A stretch of 64,000 bases of DNA from Guyanagaster necrorhizus. Its lineage: Eukaryota > Basidiomycota > Agaricomycetes > Agaricales > Physalacriaceae. The stretch spans positions 1,452,341 through 1,516,340 of the forward strand of contig NW_025064889.1 of assembly GCF_019112545.1 (NCBI RefSeq). The letters run 5' to 3'. Below, one piece after another: positions 23,611 through 32,872 of the stretch; positions within the stretch are counted from its first letter, which is position 1, and every line of letters starts with the position of its first letter. Position numbers and translations under genes: made by a program. A model generated the notes under the pieces. That model saw nothing but the letters and a program-made list of their open reading frames with translations, was not told the DNA's origin and ran no database searches.

Positions 23611-24109
23611 TGTTAGGAACATGCCAATCGAGTGGACTTGAGTGCATGCATGGAGTCTGACAGAGTGCATGGGCATCAATAAAGCTATTGGCAATGTCAC
23701 TCTTGAGTTGGAGCCCAAGGATCTGGATGGACTGAATGGAGTTCTGTTAGAGAAGCAAACCAGAATGTTCTTCAGAGCAGAATCCAAAGGATGAGGTAAG
23801 GAGGAGTTAAAGTGAGTGTGAAGTGTAGCTGGCTTATCCAAGTTGATATTCGAACTGAGTAGTTACAATGATATACATGGCTTTATATACTAATGATAGT
23901 TAATTCTGAGTTGGGTTCCATTAGGTTCTGGTATCAGTATTTGCTACTGAGTTCAGGATCTAGATTTTACAATGTGAAATATAGATGTGAAATGATAATG
24001 ATAAAATGAAATTAGTAGGTAATGGGAAGCAGCTGGAGTCTGGTGGATAGTGTGATTAGATTTATGGTTGGTTTGAGATGACATGGAGGCCAGTGGTATG
24101 CATGTAACA
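23611..24109 (-). repeat. E3 5' LTR (right copy)
   Basis: On the plus strand it runs from TGTTAGGAAC to CATGTAACA. It contains the TATATAAA promoter box and the self-priming motif, both on the minus strand. Confidence 0.93.
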
Positions 24110-24114
24110 CCTTC

Positions 24115-24825
24115 CAACATAATAACTGGATTCACTCTATGACAGGAAAGACACTATTTTTCATCAATTATAGACATTATCCAAATATCACACAAACCAA
24201 ATGACATCAGACCACAACTCCTGCATCTATGGACTTTGCCACAACCATAGCAAAGATCCACTCAGAGACCAAAACCACCCTTGAGCAGGCTGCAACTGCT
24301 ATGACATGGCAATATGACAAACACCATCATGCTGCACACATATACTCTATAAATGATAAGGTTTGGCTTAACATAATCAACCTTCACCTCCTGCATTCAA
24401 AGCACAAGTTAGTCAATAAGCACACTGGTCCTTTCTCAGTAATCTCTAAAGTTGGGGCCAGCACTTACAAACTCCAGCTACCCTCTACTTGAAAGATACA
24501 TGATGTCTTTAATGAGACATTACTGACTCTATATGTGGTACCAGCATTCCCCAACTAAGAGTGGCTGCCACCACTACTATCTGTGCTTATTGATGATGAA
24601 GAATACTACAAAGTTGATCAGGTTTTAAACTACAAACTATGAAAAGTCAAGGTGAAAAGGGGTGGTATGATGACTACTATCAATTACCTGGTGAGCTGAA
24701 AGGGTTATGGGCCAGAATCCAACCAGTGGGTCAATGAAAAGCTGATGAATGCTGATAACACCATATAAAACTATAAATTATCCCTAAATTAAGCCATCAG
24801 GATGATAGTCTTAAGGAGGGAGTAA
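24115..24825 (+). pseudogene. E1 integrase C-terminus and chromodomain relic
   Basis: This is the continuation of the E1 pol after E3. It has FQHNN-type integrase tail sequence, a GPF module near 24424 (GPFSVISKVGASTYKLQL), a chromodomain near 24600-24780 (NYLVS, KGYGPESNQW) and then a polypurine tract just before the 3' LTR. Several stops are present. Confidence 0.88.
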
Positions 24826-25282
24826 TATTATAATTTTTCCTTCTTTTCTTCAATTTAACCTCTATTCATGCTTAGTCAGAGCACTAAAATAAGCACTTAA
24901 GACTATAGGACAAAGCTTAGTCACAAATTAGCTAAGTCTGTCATTGTCTTTCAACACAACAATGTTGTCCGATGATGCACAATCAACCTTTTATGTATGG
25001 TAGTGATGCCCTAGGACAATAGGCACAATGGACTCAGAAACACATAATTAGCCATAGTATTATTAGCAGACCTTATACAGTATTTAAAACTACTCACTCT
25101 CACTAGTGAACTCCAGCTTTGAGCTAAAGTTTATCTTTACATCATTCTATACTCAAGCTAATTCTTTCAGCCTTGTGACACACAGATCAGAATATGCATC
25201 AGTGAACTCAGCTGATCTCTCAAAGTGTGAAGGAACATCTGTTTATCACATGTATCTGTTCACATAACACTTGGGTCTAACA
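24826..25282 (+). repeat. E1 3' LTR
   Basis: It begins TATTATAATT (mutated TGTTATGATT) and ends GGGTCTAACA. It is 457 bp, the same as its partner at 793-1249, and is followed by CTGTG. Confidence 0.93.
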
Positions 25283-25287
25283 CTGTG

Positions 25288-26452
25288 ATCAGAGATATGG
25301 ACATTGAGAGAGACTTGAAGCTCATAGGCATCAAGAATGGATTTAGAGTCTGAGAGAATGGTATTTGTATTAGCAATAGTAAGATTTCTGAGAGAAGAGA
25401 AATAAGTGTCCTGCTGAGCTGCCTCACTTGAGGTGATGGCTTCTGTGAATCTATTTCAGGGGTCTGCTTCTGTTGCTGTGCTGAGCTCTCAGAAGAGAGA
25501 GCCCAAAGTTTCTGTTCAGAGACTATACCAACTTGGAGATGCAGATCCTCATATGATAGTCTCAAGTTCATGCTGGTGGCAATAGTACTGCCTGTCATAC
25601 TGGATCTCCTTGTACTTATTCTGAGCCTGGGCCACTGCATACTCAGCAGCATCACCAGCTTATTCTGTTCTGATATATTCATGTGAGTCTCTATCAGAGC
25701 TAAGTTAGATGTAGAGCCTTCCTCTTGAATTGACTCAGGCATGAAGCCTAGCTCCTCATCTCTTCAGTGGGTTCTTATTGTTTGATCAGAGATTAGTTGC
25801 CCCATGACTACCATAGTCAGTGTGATCAGAAGAGGCTGAGCTTTCTTCTGGAATTGTATAGAAGGAGTTGTGGCCAGAGTCTGAGGATGTGTGTCAGGAG
25901 CCTAGAGCCACTCTAGTGGCATCAAGAGTCTCTGACACAGTCTCTGATTCTATGCTCAAGTGAGATGATAGAAGAGTTGGAGGACAGCTTAGCATCAATG
26001 AAGTTATTAGAGAGATCCTCATTCTCATGATTAGAGATGGGCAGGAAGTGTGTCAGTACTCACAGATTTCTGAATCCAGTGAGCTGAGTATCACTGTTTC
26101 AGTTATTTGTTCATTGAGGTCTAAGAGGATATCAGTGTCTTTTTTTTTCTTCAGCATTCTGTGAACTCAAGCCACTAGGCCCAGCTTTGGGTATGAGTCC
26201 GAACATGAGCTGAAAGAAAGTTCAGGCAGAGATAGGGATATCATGGAAGAGGAGATTGAGTGTGACATTGCATAGAATCTGTTGTACCTGTTGAAAAGCT
26301 TGATAGTGCCTGACTATTCAAGTGGCTATTGATCATCATCCTTGATAAAGTTAGATGATCACAATCAAACCTAAAAGCATTCCAATAATAGAAGCTAATA
26401 GTTTAAAAAAGTTGTCTGTGAGATCAGGAGTTGATGTGTTTGATGGTGGCAT
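25288..26452 (-). pseudogene. E0 relic: small membrane ORF and gag N-terminus, minus strand
   Basis: The minus-strand ATG at 26452 starts the family-A small membrane ORF (NFFKLLASIIGMLLGLIVII), broken soon after the hydrophobic core. Decayed gag N-terminal sequence follows leftwards to the E1 insertion and continues at 787-1. CpG sites are almost absent. Confidence 0.8.
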
Positions 26453-26509
26453 TCAGTTTTCTTTATACTAATGTGTATAAAGAAAGAGAAGCATAAGCTT
26501 TGAGCTAAA

Positions 26510-26748
26510 TGTTAAGCTCAAGTTGCATATAATCTGAACATATTATAGTGCTCTTTGTCCTTGAGCATCATTACTACCTACAAAAGAGTGTTGTCTATTA
26601 TTGAGGGTCATTATCATATTGAAGGACAATGGTGGACTCAGCTTATTATAGTGACTAAGCCTGATCCCACAGTCCTAAATGCTGGTCTAGATGCTCTGAC
26701 TAAGCATAAATAGGGGTTAAATCAAGAAAGAAAAAAAAAATTATAACA
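26510..26748 (-). repeat. E0 5' LTR, internally deleted
   Basis: On the plus strand it starts TGTTAAGCTC and ends ATTATAACA. It is 239 bp against 457 bp in E1, so about 220 bp are missing inside. The deleted part includes the promoter and self-priming motif seen in the other family-A LTRs. Confidence 0.8.
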
Positions 26749-27194
26749 AGTGCATAGGCATCAACAAAGCTATTGGCAATGTCACCTTTGAGTTGAGGCC
26801 TAAGGATCTGGATTGACAGAATGGAGTTCTATCTGATATATAAAGAGAGACATTCTTTAGAGCAGAATCTGACAGATGAGATAGAGAGGAGCTGAAGTGA
26901 GCACAAAGTGTAAATGGTTATCCAAGTTGATATTCAAACTGAGTAATTACAACAATTGTATATGGTTTATATACTATTGGTAGTTAATTCTGAGTTAGAG
27001 TCTATTGGGTTCTGATGTCAATTGTTCACTATCATTTTTAGAGTCTAGATACTACAATGTGAAATACAGATGTGAGACAATAATGGTAAAATAAAATTAA
27101 TAGTTAATGGAAAATAGATGGAGTCTGGTGGAATTTGGTGATTAAATCTGTAGTTGGTTGAAGTGATATGGAGGCTGACAACATGTGTGTAACA
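26749..27194 (-). repeat. Old family-B LTR, 5'-truncated by the E0 insertion
   Basis: It matches the E3 LTR from about its 60th base to the end (GTGTGTAACA). The missing start is where E0 inserted. It is followed by internal family-B sequence (27195-27284). Confidence 0.8.
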
Positions 27195-27284
27195 GTATCT
27201 CTCTATTAGCATTCTTGCTCTCAAGAGCATAGATCCTGATGCCTGATGGGGCCACATGAAGAATTGTTGGTGGCTATAGGAATC

Positions 27285-27782
27285 TGTTAGGAATATGCCA
27301 ATCAAGTGGGTTTGAGTGTACATGTAGAGACCAGCAGAGTGCATGGGTATCAATAAAGCTATTGGCAATATCATCCTTAAGTCAGGGTCTAAGAATTTGA
27401 ATGGACAGAATAGAGTTCCATCAGAGAGGTGAAGAAAAATATCCTTCAGGGTAGAATCTGACAGATGAGGTAGAGAGAAGCTGAAGTGAGCATGAAGTAT
27501 AGATGGCTATTTGAGTTGATATTTAAACTGAGTATTTACAATGCTCATATGTGGTTTATATACTATTGGTAGCTAATTCTGAGTCAGAGGCTATTGGGTT
27601 CCAGTGTCAACTATTTGCTACCATGTTCAGAGTCTAGATACTAGTATGTGAAATACAAATATAAAATAGTAATGGTAAAATGAAATTGGTGGTTAATGAG
27701 AAACAGGTGGAGTCTGGTGGGACTTGTGTTTGAATTCATGATCAGTTGAGATGATACAGAGACTGGCAGCATGCACATAACA
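27285..27782 (-). repeat. Family-B solo LTR with target duplication GAATC
   Basis: A complete 498-bp LTR, TGTTAGGAAT to CACATAACA on the plus strand, is flanked on both sides by GAATC (27280-27284 and 27783-27787). It interrupts an older family-B interior: the sequence before and after it joins to match E3 at about 16830-16870. It most likely arose by LTR-LTR recombination of a full insertion. Confidence 0.9.
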
Positions 27783-27879
27783 GAATCTTACAACTTGATC
27801 TGCTACTACCACTATCTCTTGCTTGGTTGTCTTTTTTCTTGCCTTGCTAAAATACTGACTGCTGTAGTGTATCATTTAT

Positions 27880-29030
27880 TAGTGACTTCTGAGCTCTTTG
27901 TGCAGGCTCTGACACTAGTCTGTTCTGAAGAAGAAAAGATGGAGTTCTGGTTGGACTGGCTTATGGCAGAGGAGGAGCATGCTAAGATGGTAGAGAGGCA
28001 TGAATCATGAAAGGTGAAGAGGGTGAAGGGAAAGCAGAAAGAGAGGGTGAAGATGAAGTGCACAATCTGCATAGAAAAAATGGAGGCCTTGAGAAAAGCA
28101 GCAGAGAAGCAAAGAGAGCAGGAAAGATTGGCTCAGAAGAAGACCAAGAAAGAGCAGAAAAGGCTGAGGGCAGAGAAAGATGCATGGAGGTTGGTAGAGG
28201 CTGAAAAAATAGAGAGAATAGAGAGCTGCAGAGGTGGAGAAGTGAGCATGACTGGAGAGTGAGGTAGCAGAGGAAGATGAGCCTATGCAGACTCTGGTGG
28301 AGAGTATGGATTATCTTCACAGGAGGATGCTGGTTGAAATGAGATTGGATCCAGCTGGACCTGAGACACATTTGGTGAAGGCTCCTCAAATTGAGGCAGA
28401 ATATGAGGGTGAAGAAAGTGAGATGTCAGATGCATCACAGGTCCATCTTGAGCAGCTGAGAGAGAATATTTGACAAGATAAATAGAGAGCTGCTGGATCT
28501 ATTGAAAGAAGTAGAAAACAAAAGATAAAGTCAACTAGTTTTGTAGCTGATAGTGATACTGAGGATGGGACCAGAGCCAGTCCCAGGAAAAGAGTGAGGT
28601 TGAATGTGGTAGTGCCAGTGGAGAATGAGAGAAAAGTAGTTGAAAAATATAAGTAATATGTTTCTCAAGGACCAGGTTGCTAATTATCCTTTCAGGATAT
28701 TGTATTAGATGTAGGCAGAATGATACTCTCTGCTACATCCAGACTACTGCTGGATGCAGTCAAACTTATGCATGCTGTAAGGTCAAGAAGGCAGTGTGCT
28801 CATTTAACCAGGAAAGCAGTGCTAGCAGAGTTGTGGGAAATGTGAAGATCACTACTGCTCTTTAGAAAATAAATAGCAATATGAAGAAGTTATAGAGCCA
28901 AATAGACAAACTCATGAAAGAGGTAATGAGTTAGATAGACAATGTTAGGCTTCCACTAACACTTACAAATCTCTAGCACTGCTTTCATCAGGGTCTGATT
29001 CTAGATGCTGAGTCTAGGTCTGATTTTGAT
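27880..29030 (+). pseudogene. Second copy of the antisense coiled-coil/Zn2Cys6-like gene
   Basis: It matches the gene at 16948-18050 in order. An acidic start (SEEEKMEFWLDWLMAEEEHA) is followed by a Lys/Glu-rich predicted coiled coil (about 28010-28250), a linker (28285-28470), an intron at 28649-28695 with a mutated donor (ATAAGT for GTAAGT) but good TTTCAG, and then the Cys cluster (CIRCRQNDTLC, loop, CCKVKKAVC). One cluster Cys reads Tyr (TGT to TAT). Conservation of the intron site and Cys spacing between two decayed copies argues that this was a real spliced gene. Confidence 0.6.
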
Positions 29031-29279
29031 ATAAAGGTATAATGAGGATGATGAGATAAACAATTAGGATTTTTGTGAAGAAAGATGAAAGGGTATAGCT
29101 GATAGAGATTGTCTGCTGTAATGAGCAAGAGTATTCACACCAGATAGTCAGAGAGTTTAGTAGGTGTATTAAATCTTAGCTCAAGACTGGGGTATATCAG
29201 TGTATACTACCATCTTAAATACTGTTTAAAGAATCCTACACTCTATAAGTGACTATTGTCTGCCTTCTATGCCCTCTGC
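29031..29279. other. Unassigned CpG-poor repeat sequence
   Basis: This stretch lies between the family-B relic and the E4 relic. I see no coding frame or LTR end in it. It is probably decayed family-B or family-A interior. Confidence 0.4.
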
Positions 29280-30671
29280 TCATTGTCTGGGAGAAGAAGG
29301 GCTGATCTGTTACAACAGATGGATCTATATCCTATGGGAACAGCAACTTTGAGGTGAAATCATTGTCATCTGCTATGACTATATGACAGCAAAACATCTA
29401 GAGATTGCCAAGACCAAGAAACTGGTTTTACAGGAGTACTGGTGGCCAAAAATAGGCCAAGACATAGAGCAGTATGTGAAAGAGTGTAAAGCATGTCAAT
29501 AAGAAAAGACTCAACTTAACTATATACTGCATCACTTTATCCAAATGAGGTTCCTCAGTCATTACAGATTCATATTTTGATGGACATAGTTATTGGACTA
29601 CCCAACTGTAATAGTTATAACACTATACTAGTAATCATCAATTGATTTTCAAAAGTAATCATTCTCATCACATGCTTAATAAAACTAATACTAGAAGAAT
29701 GGGCCAAGATTCTCCATGACAAGATTTATGCTAAATATAGCATACCTCAAGTGATCATCTCTGATCAAGAACTTCAATTTGTTTTAAAGTTTCTGAATGA
29801 CTTATACTGCCTTCTAAACATTCAACAAAATGCCTCTACAGTATATTATTCTCAGACTAATGGTCAAACAGAGCAAATCAATCAGAAGATTGAAAAATAT
29901 CTCTGATTATTCATCAGTTATCACTAAGACAACTGGGTTGAGTGGCTAGCCTTAGCCACTTTTCAACATAACAATCACATCTATTCTGCTATAGAGAAAA
30001 CCCTCTTTTTTATAAACTACAGCCATCACCTAAATATCTCACACACTGAACATCTTCACACAACAACATCTGCATCCTCTGACTTTGCTGCCACAATGAC
30101 TAAGATCCACAATAAAATATATGCCACCCTTAAAAAAGCAGCATCCTCTATGAAAAAACAGTATGACAAACATCACACTCTCACTCATAATTACTCTATA
30201 AATGATAAGATTTGGCTGAACACAATCAATCTTCATCTATCTCACCCAAAACAGAAACTCACTGATAAATGCACCAGCCCATTCTCTATTCTTGCCAAGG
30301 TCAGCTCATCCATCTATAAACTTCAGCTTCCAGTTGGCTGAAAAATTCACAATGTTTTTAATGAAACCCTTCTCACTCCATTCATTGCTCTGGCATTCTC
30401 TAATCAAGAATGACTACTACTGCCAGCACCCAAACTCATCAGCAAAAAACAATATGAAATTGATGAAGTTCTCAATCATTGACTCTGCAAAGTACACACA
30501 TGAGGAGAAGGGATCCACACTACAGTCAACTACCTGGTTAGTTGGAAGGGCTATAACCCTGAATCTAGTCAGTGAGTCAATGAACAACACATGAATGCAG
30601 ACACTGCTATACACAATTATGAACTCTCTCTAAATTGATCTATCAGAATGATAGTCTTAAAGAAGGGGTAA
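29280..30671 (+). pseudogene. Element E4: 5'-truncated family-A pol relic (integrase and chromodomain)
   Basis: Integrase HHCC region (near 29370-29510), catalytic core (near 29575-29900), integrase tail, DDK module near 30150-30330 and chromodomain near 30430-30630 (NYLVSWKGYNPESSQ) match E2 and E1 with many stops. The upstream gag and RT parts are missing. A polypurine tract precedes the 3' LTR. Confidence 0.85.
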
Positions 30672-31131
30672 TATTACAATTTTTTCTTTTTCTTTCTTGA
30701 TTTAACCTCTATTTATGCTTAGTCAGAGCACCTAGACCAGCATTTAGGACTGTGGGACCAGACTTAGTCACTATGATAAGCTGAGTCTGCTATTATCCTT
30801 TGATGTAATAATGATCCTCAATGATAGACAACACATTTTTGTAGATAGTAATGATGCTCAAAGACAAAAGCACTATAATGTAGGAACTCACAATTAGTAG
30901 GGATATATTTAACTCAGACTTGAACAGTATATAAGTAGTGTAGCTCTTGCTGTATATCTCCAGCTTCAAGCTAAAGTTTATTCTTCTACCACTTCATCTC
31001 GAGCTGATTATCTTTGGCCTTGAAGCATGAGATCAATAAAGACACACAAAGTGAACTCTAGTGTGACTGTATGAACTCAATACAGTGCTAGATTATCACA
31101 TGTTCAGATCACATGCAACTTAGGCTTAACA
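30672..31131 (+). repeat. E4 3' LTR
   Basis: It runs from TATTACAATT to GGCTTAACA, 460 bp. It contains TATATAAG followed, 34 nt on, by AGCTTCAAGCTAA, the family-A promoter plus self-primer layout. Confidence 0.88.
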
Positions 31132-31189
31132 GCACTCCACTAGTCTCTGCACATGCACTCAAGCCCAATTGATTAGCATGTTTCTAACA
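31132..31189 (+). repeat. Terminal 58 bp of a plus-oriented family-B LTR
   Basis: It matches the reverse complement of the first part of the E3 LTR (plus-strand orientation) and ends TTTCTAACA. It directly abuts the E4 LTR, so E4 appears to have inserted into a family-B LTR. Confidence 0.65.
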
Positions 31190-32224
31190 ATGTGACACTA
31201 AATGAATCAACAATGTGCAGGGTGCACACCACCAAGTCACTAATACCAAATCACAGTGTGGTTTGAGGGAGGAATGATAACACCTGGATTCTCAGTATAT
31301 AGAGAAATGTAATGTTGATAGAGTGCAATAGAATGTAATTCAACAATGTATATTGTGGTTTACTGAGACAAAGTTGTCTGTGTCACTGAACACAACAAAA
31401 TCTATCTCAAATGGTCTGTCTGATGCAGGTTCTGAACTTGTACTGTCTGCCTGATGCAGTTTCTTGACTGATACAGTGTGTCTGGTTGCAACTTATACAT
31501 AAAACTGAGCTGCTCTGAACTGTTTCTGATCTGTTCTGACTGTCTGACACAAACTTTTGGTTGCTTTCTGGGGTTCTTACACAAACAAAGTGATCTGGTC
31601 ACCACAATGCTATTCAGGTTGAGTCAATGACTCAAAGTTCTTAACATGACCCTTACTGTTTGCTTGGTAGCATTTCAGGGGAGAGGGGGGGGAGGGTCAG
31701 AAACCTGCCTTCCCTATCCCTATACTATTATTTATACTTTCTGGATCCCAGTATCTGACTAACTCTATGATCTACTGACTAATGGGCTTACTTTACTGGC
31801 CTGGCCAGTAGGCTAAACCCATCTTCTAGCAGATATGAGCTCATTTGCACAGCTTGGCAAGTATGAGCTCATATGTGGCTGTTGGATATGAGCTCATTCA
31901 CAGCTAGCCTGATTGGACAGCCAGACTCTGCCTAGCCCCTGCTGGCATACTGATCATATGAGTCCCCTGGACCTGGGAACCTCTCCTGCTAAATCACAAG
32001 GTCCACTAGTACTCTGGCTTCTACTGGATACTGAGGTGATGCCCTTCAAGGGAGTTGGTCCTTTGCCAGGTAATTACTTGCTTATTATCTCTTACTGTGG
32101 CATAGAGCAACTAACCTGGTAGAAAAAAATAAATATATTCAACTTTCCACCTGGTACAGTTGCTCAGCACATCACTTGGAGGCTCTCAATGTTGTTGCAA
32201 TGGCATAGTTTGGATATGGGGGAG
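31190..32224. other. CpG-poor repeat, probably copia-like element remnant
   Basis: There is no convincing coding frame. The end (GGATATGGGGGAG, 32212-32224) looks like a polypurine tract in front of the LTR at 32225. A G-rich run lies near 31676-31695, and three copies of the palindrome ATGAGCTCAT lie at 31835, 31863 and 31888. Short CTGATGCAG-type repeats occur near 31420-31465. Confidence 0.4.
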
Positions 32225-32396
32225 TGTTAGAAGATATCTGTGCCTTATACCCGTATGTTTCACTTTTGATTGTTTACCTTTTATATCAACCTCCTGTCCC
32301 TACAATTACTTATATACTTCGCTCGTAGTTACCCGCATACCTCAGTTGTTCTACCATCGCTGTGCCTGACTGAGGTATCTGTATACCATCATAACA
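32225..32396 (+). repeat. Candidate 3' LTR of a copia-like element
   Basis: TGTTAGAAG at 32225 and CATAACA at 32396 form a TGTTA/TAACA pair 172 bp apart, preceded by a polypurine-like tract. The 5' LTR is not in the window, so no duplication can be checked. CpG sites return inside it. Confidence 0.45.
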
Positions 32397-32872
32397 TCCA
32401 CAACTATTACTTACACTCATTCATAGTGAATACTTACATTGTCCTTCTATTATTATTGTGATCTGGGACTTAACTTTGATAGCACTAATAACGTCCTGGT
32501 TCGACTTCCTTTGGCTTTTACATCTGTCTCAATGGGTCTTATGCGTTGTTTCGAGGTTCATACATGAACTCGATCTGGAGCCTTCGAATGCCATGTCGCT
32601 CCGCACTAAATACGTTATAATCTTGGGGCACGCTAAGGAGGCGAGTCCTCTGAATCAAGAGTCGCCTTAAGTACATTCTTTTTGAAAGCATCCGTTTGGA
32701 CGGATCTATTGAGCAGGAATTTATGTGACATCGAATCCTCCATTCTATGGTATGGCAGCAGCCAGTCATGCTTGTTTAAGCTTTCCGATGGTGGGAACGT
32801 AGTTCAACGTACGTGACCTCCCACACTTCTCTTCTTTGTGTCCGCGTGGGCCTTTACATTTCCACTTTATCC
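32397..32872. other. Intergenic, start of the CpG-containing gene island
   Basis: No gene is seen. CpG dinucleotides become normal here, in contrast to the sequence to the left. It would include the promoter of the DUF6535 gene. Confidence 0.5.

Larger units (their letters stand above)
16264..24109 (-). mobile_element. Element E3: full-length family-B gypsy element, minus strand
   Basis: Two 499-bp LTRs (16264-16762 and 23611-24109) lie in the same orientation, flanked by a perfect duplication CCTTC (16259-16263 and 24110-24114) inside the E1 integrase. Gag, protease, RT, RNase H, integrase and chromodomain read on the minus strand from right to left. A separate gene reads on the plus strand between the end of pol and the left (3') LTR. 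The polypurine tract, seen as seven C on the plus strand at 16767-16773, adjoins the left LTR. That confirms the minus orientation. Confidence 0.94.
793..25282 (+). mobile_element. Element E1: complete but decayed family-A gypsy element, split by two nested insertions
   Basis: Two 457-bp LTRs (793-1249 and 24826-25282) in the same orientation are flanked by a perfect 5-bp duplication CTGTG (788-792 and 25283-25287). Between them lie a 5' membrane ORF relic, gag with a CCHC knuckle, protease, reverse transcriptase, RNase H, integrase and chromodomain, all with many stops. The interior is interrupted by E2 (1936-10421) and E3 (16264-24109). Removing both leaves an element of about 8.2 kb. E1 sits inside E0, so it is younger than E0 and older than E2 and E3. 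The internal sequence has almost no CpG. Confidence 0.93.
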
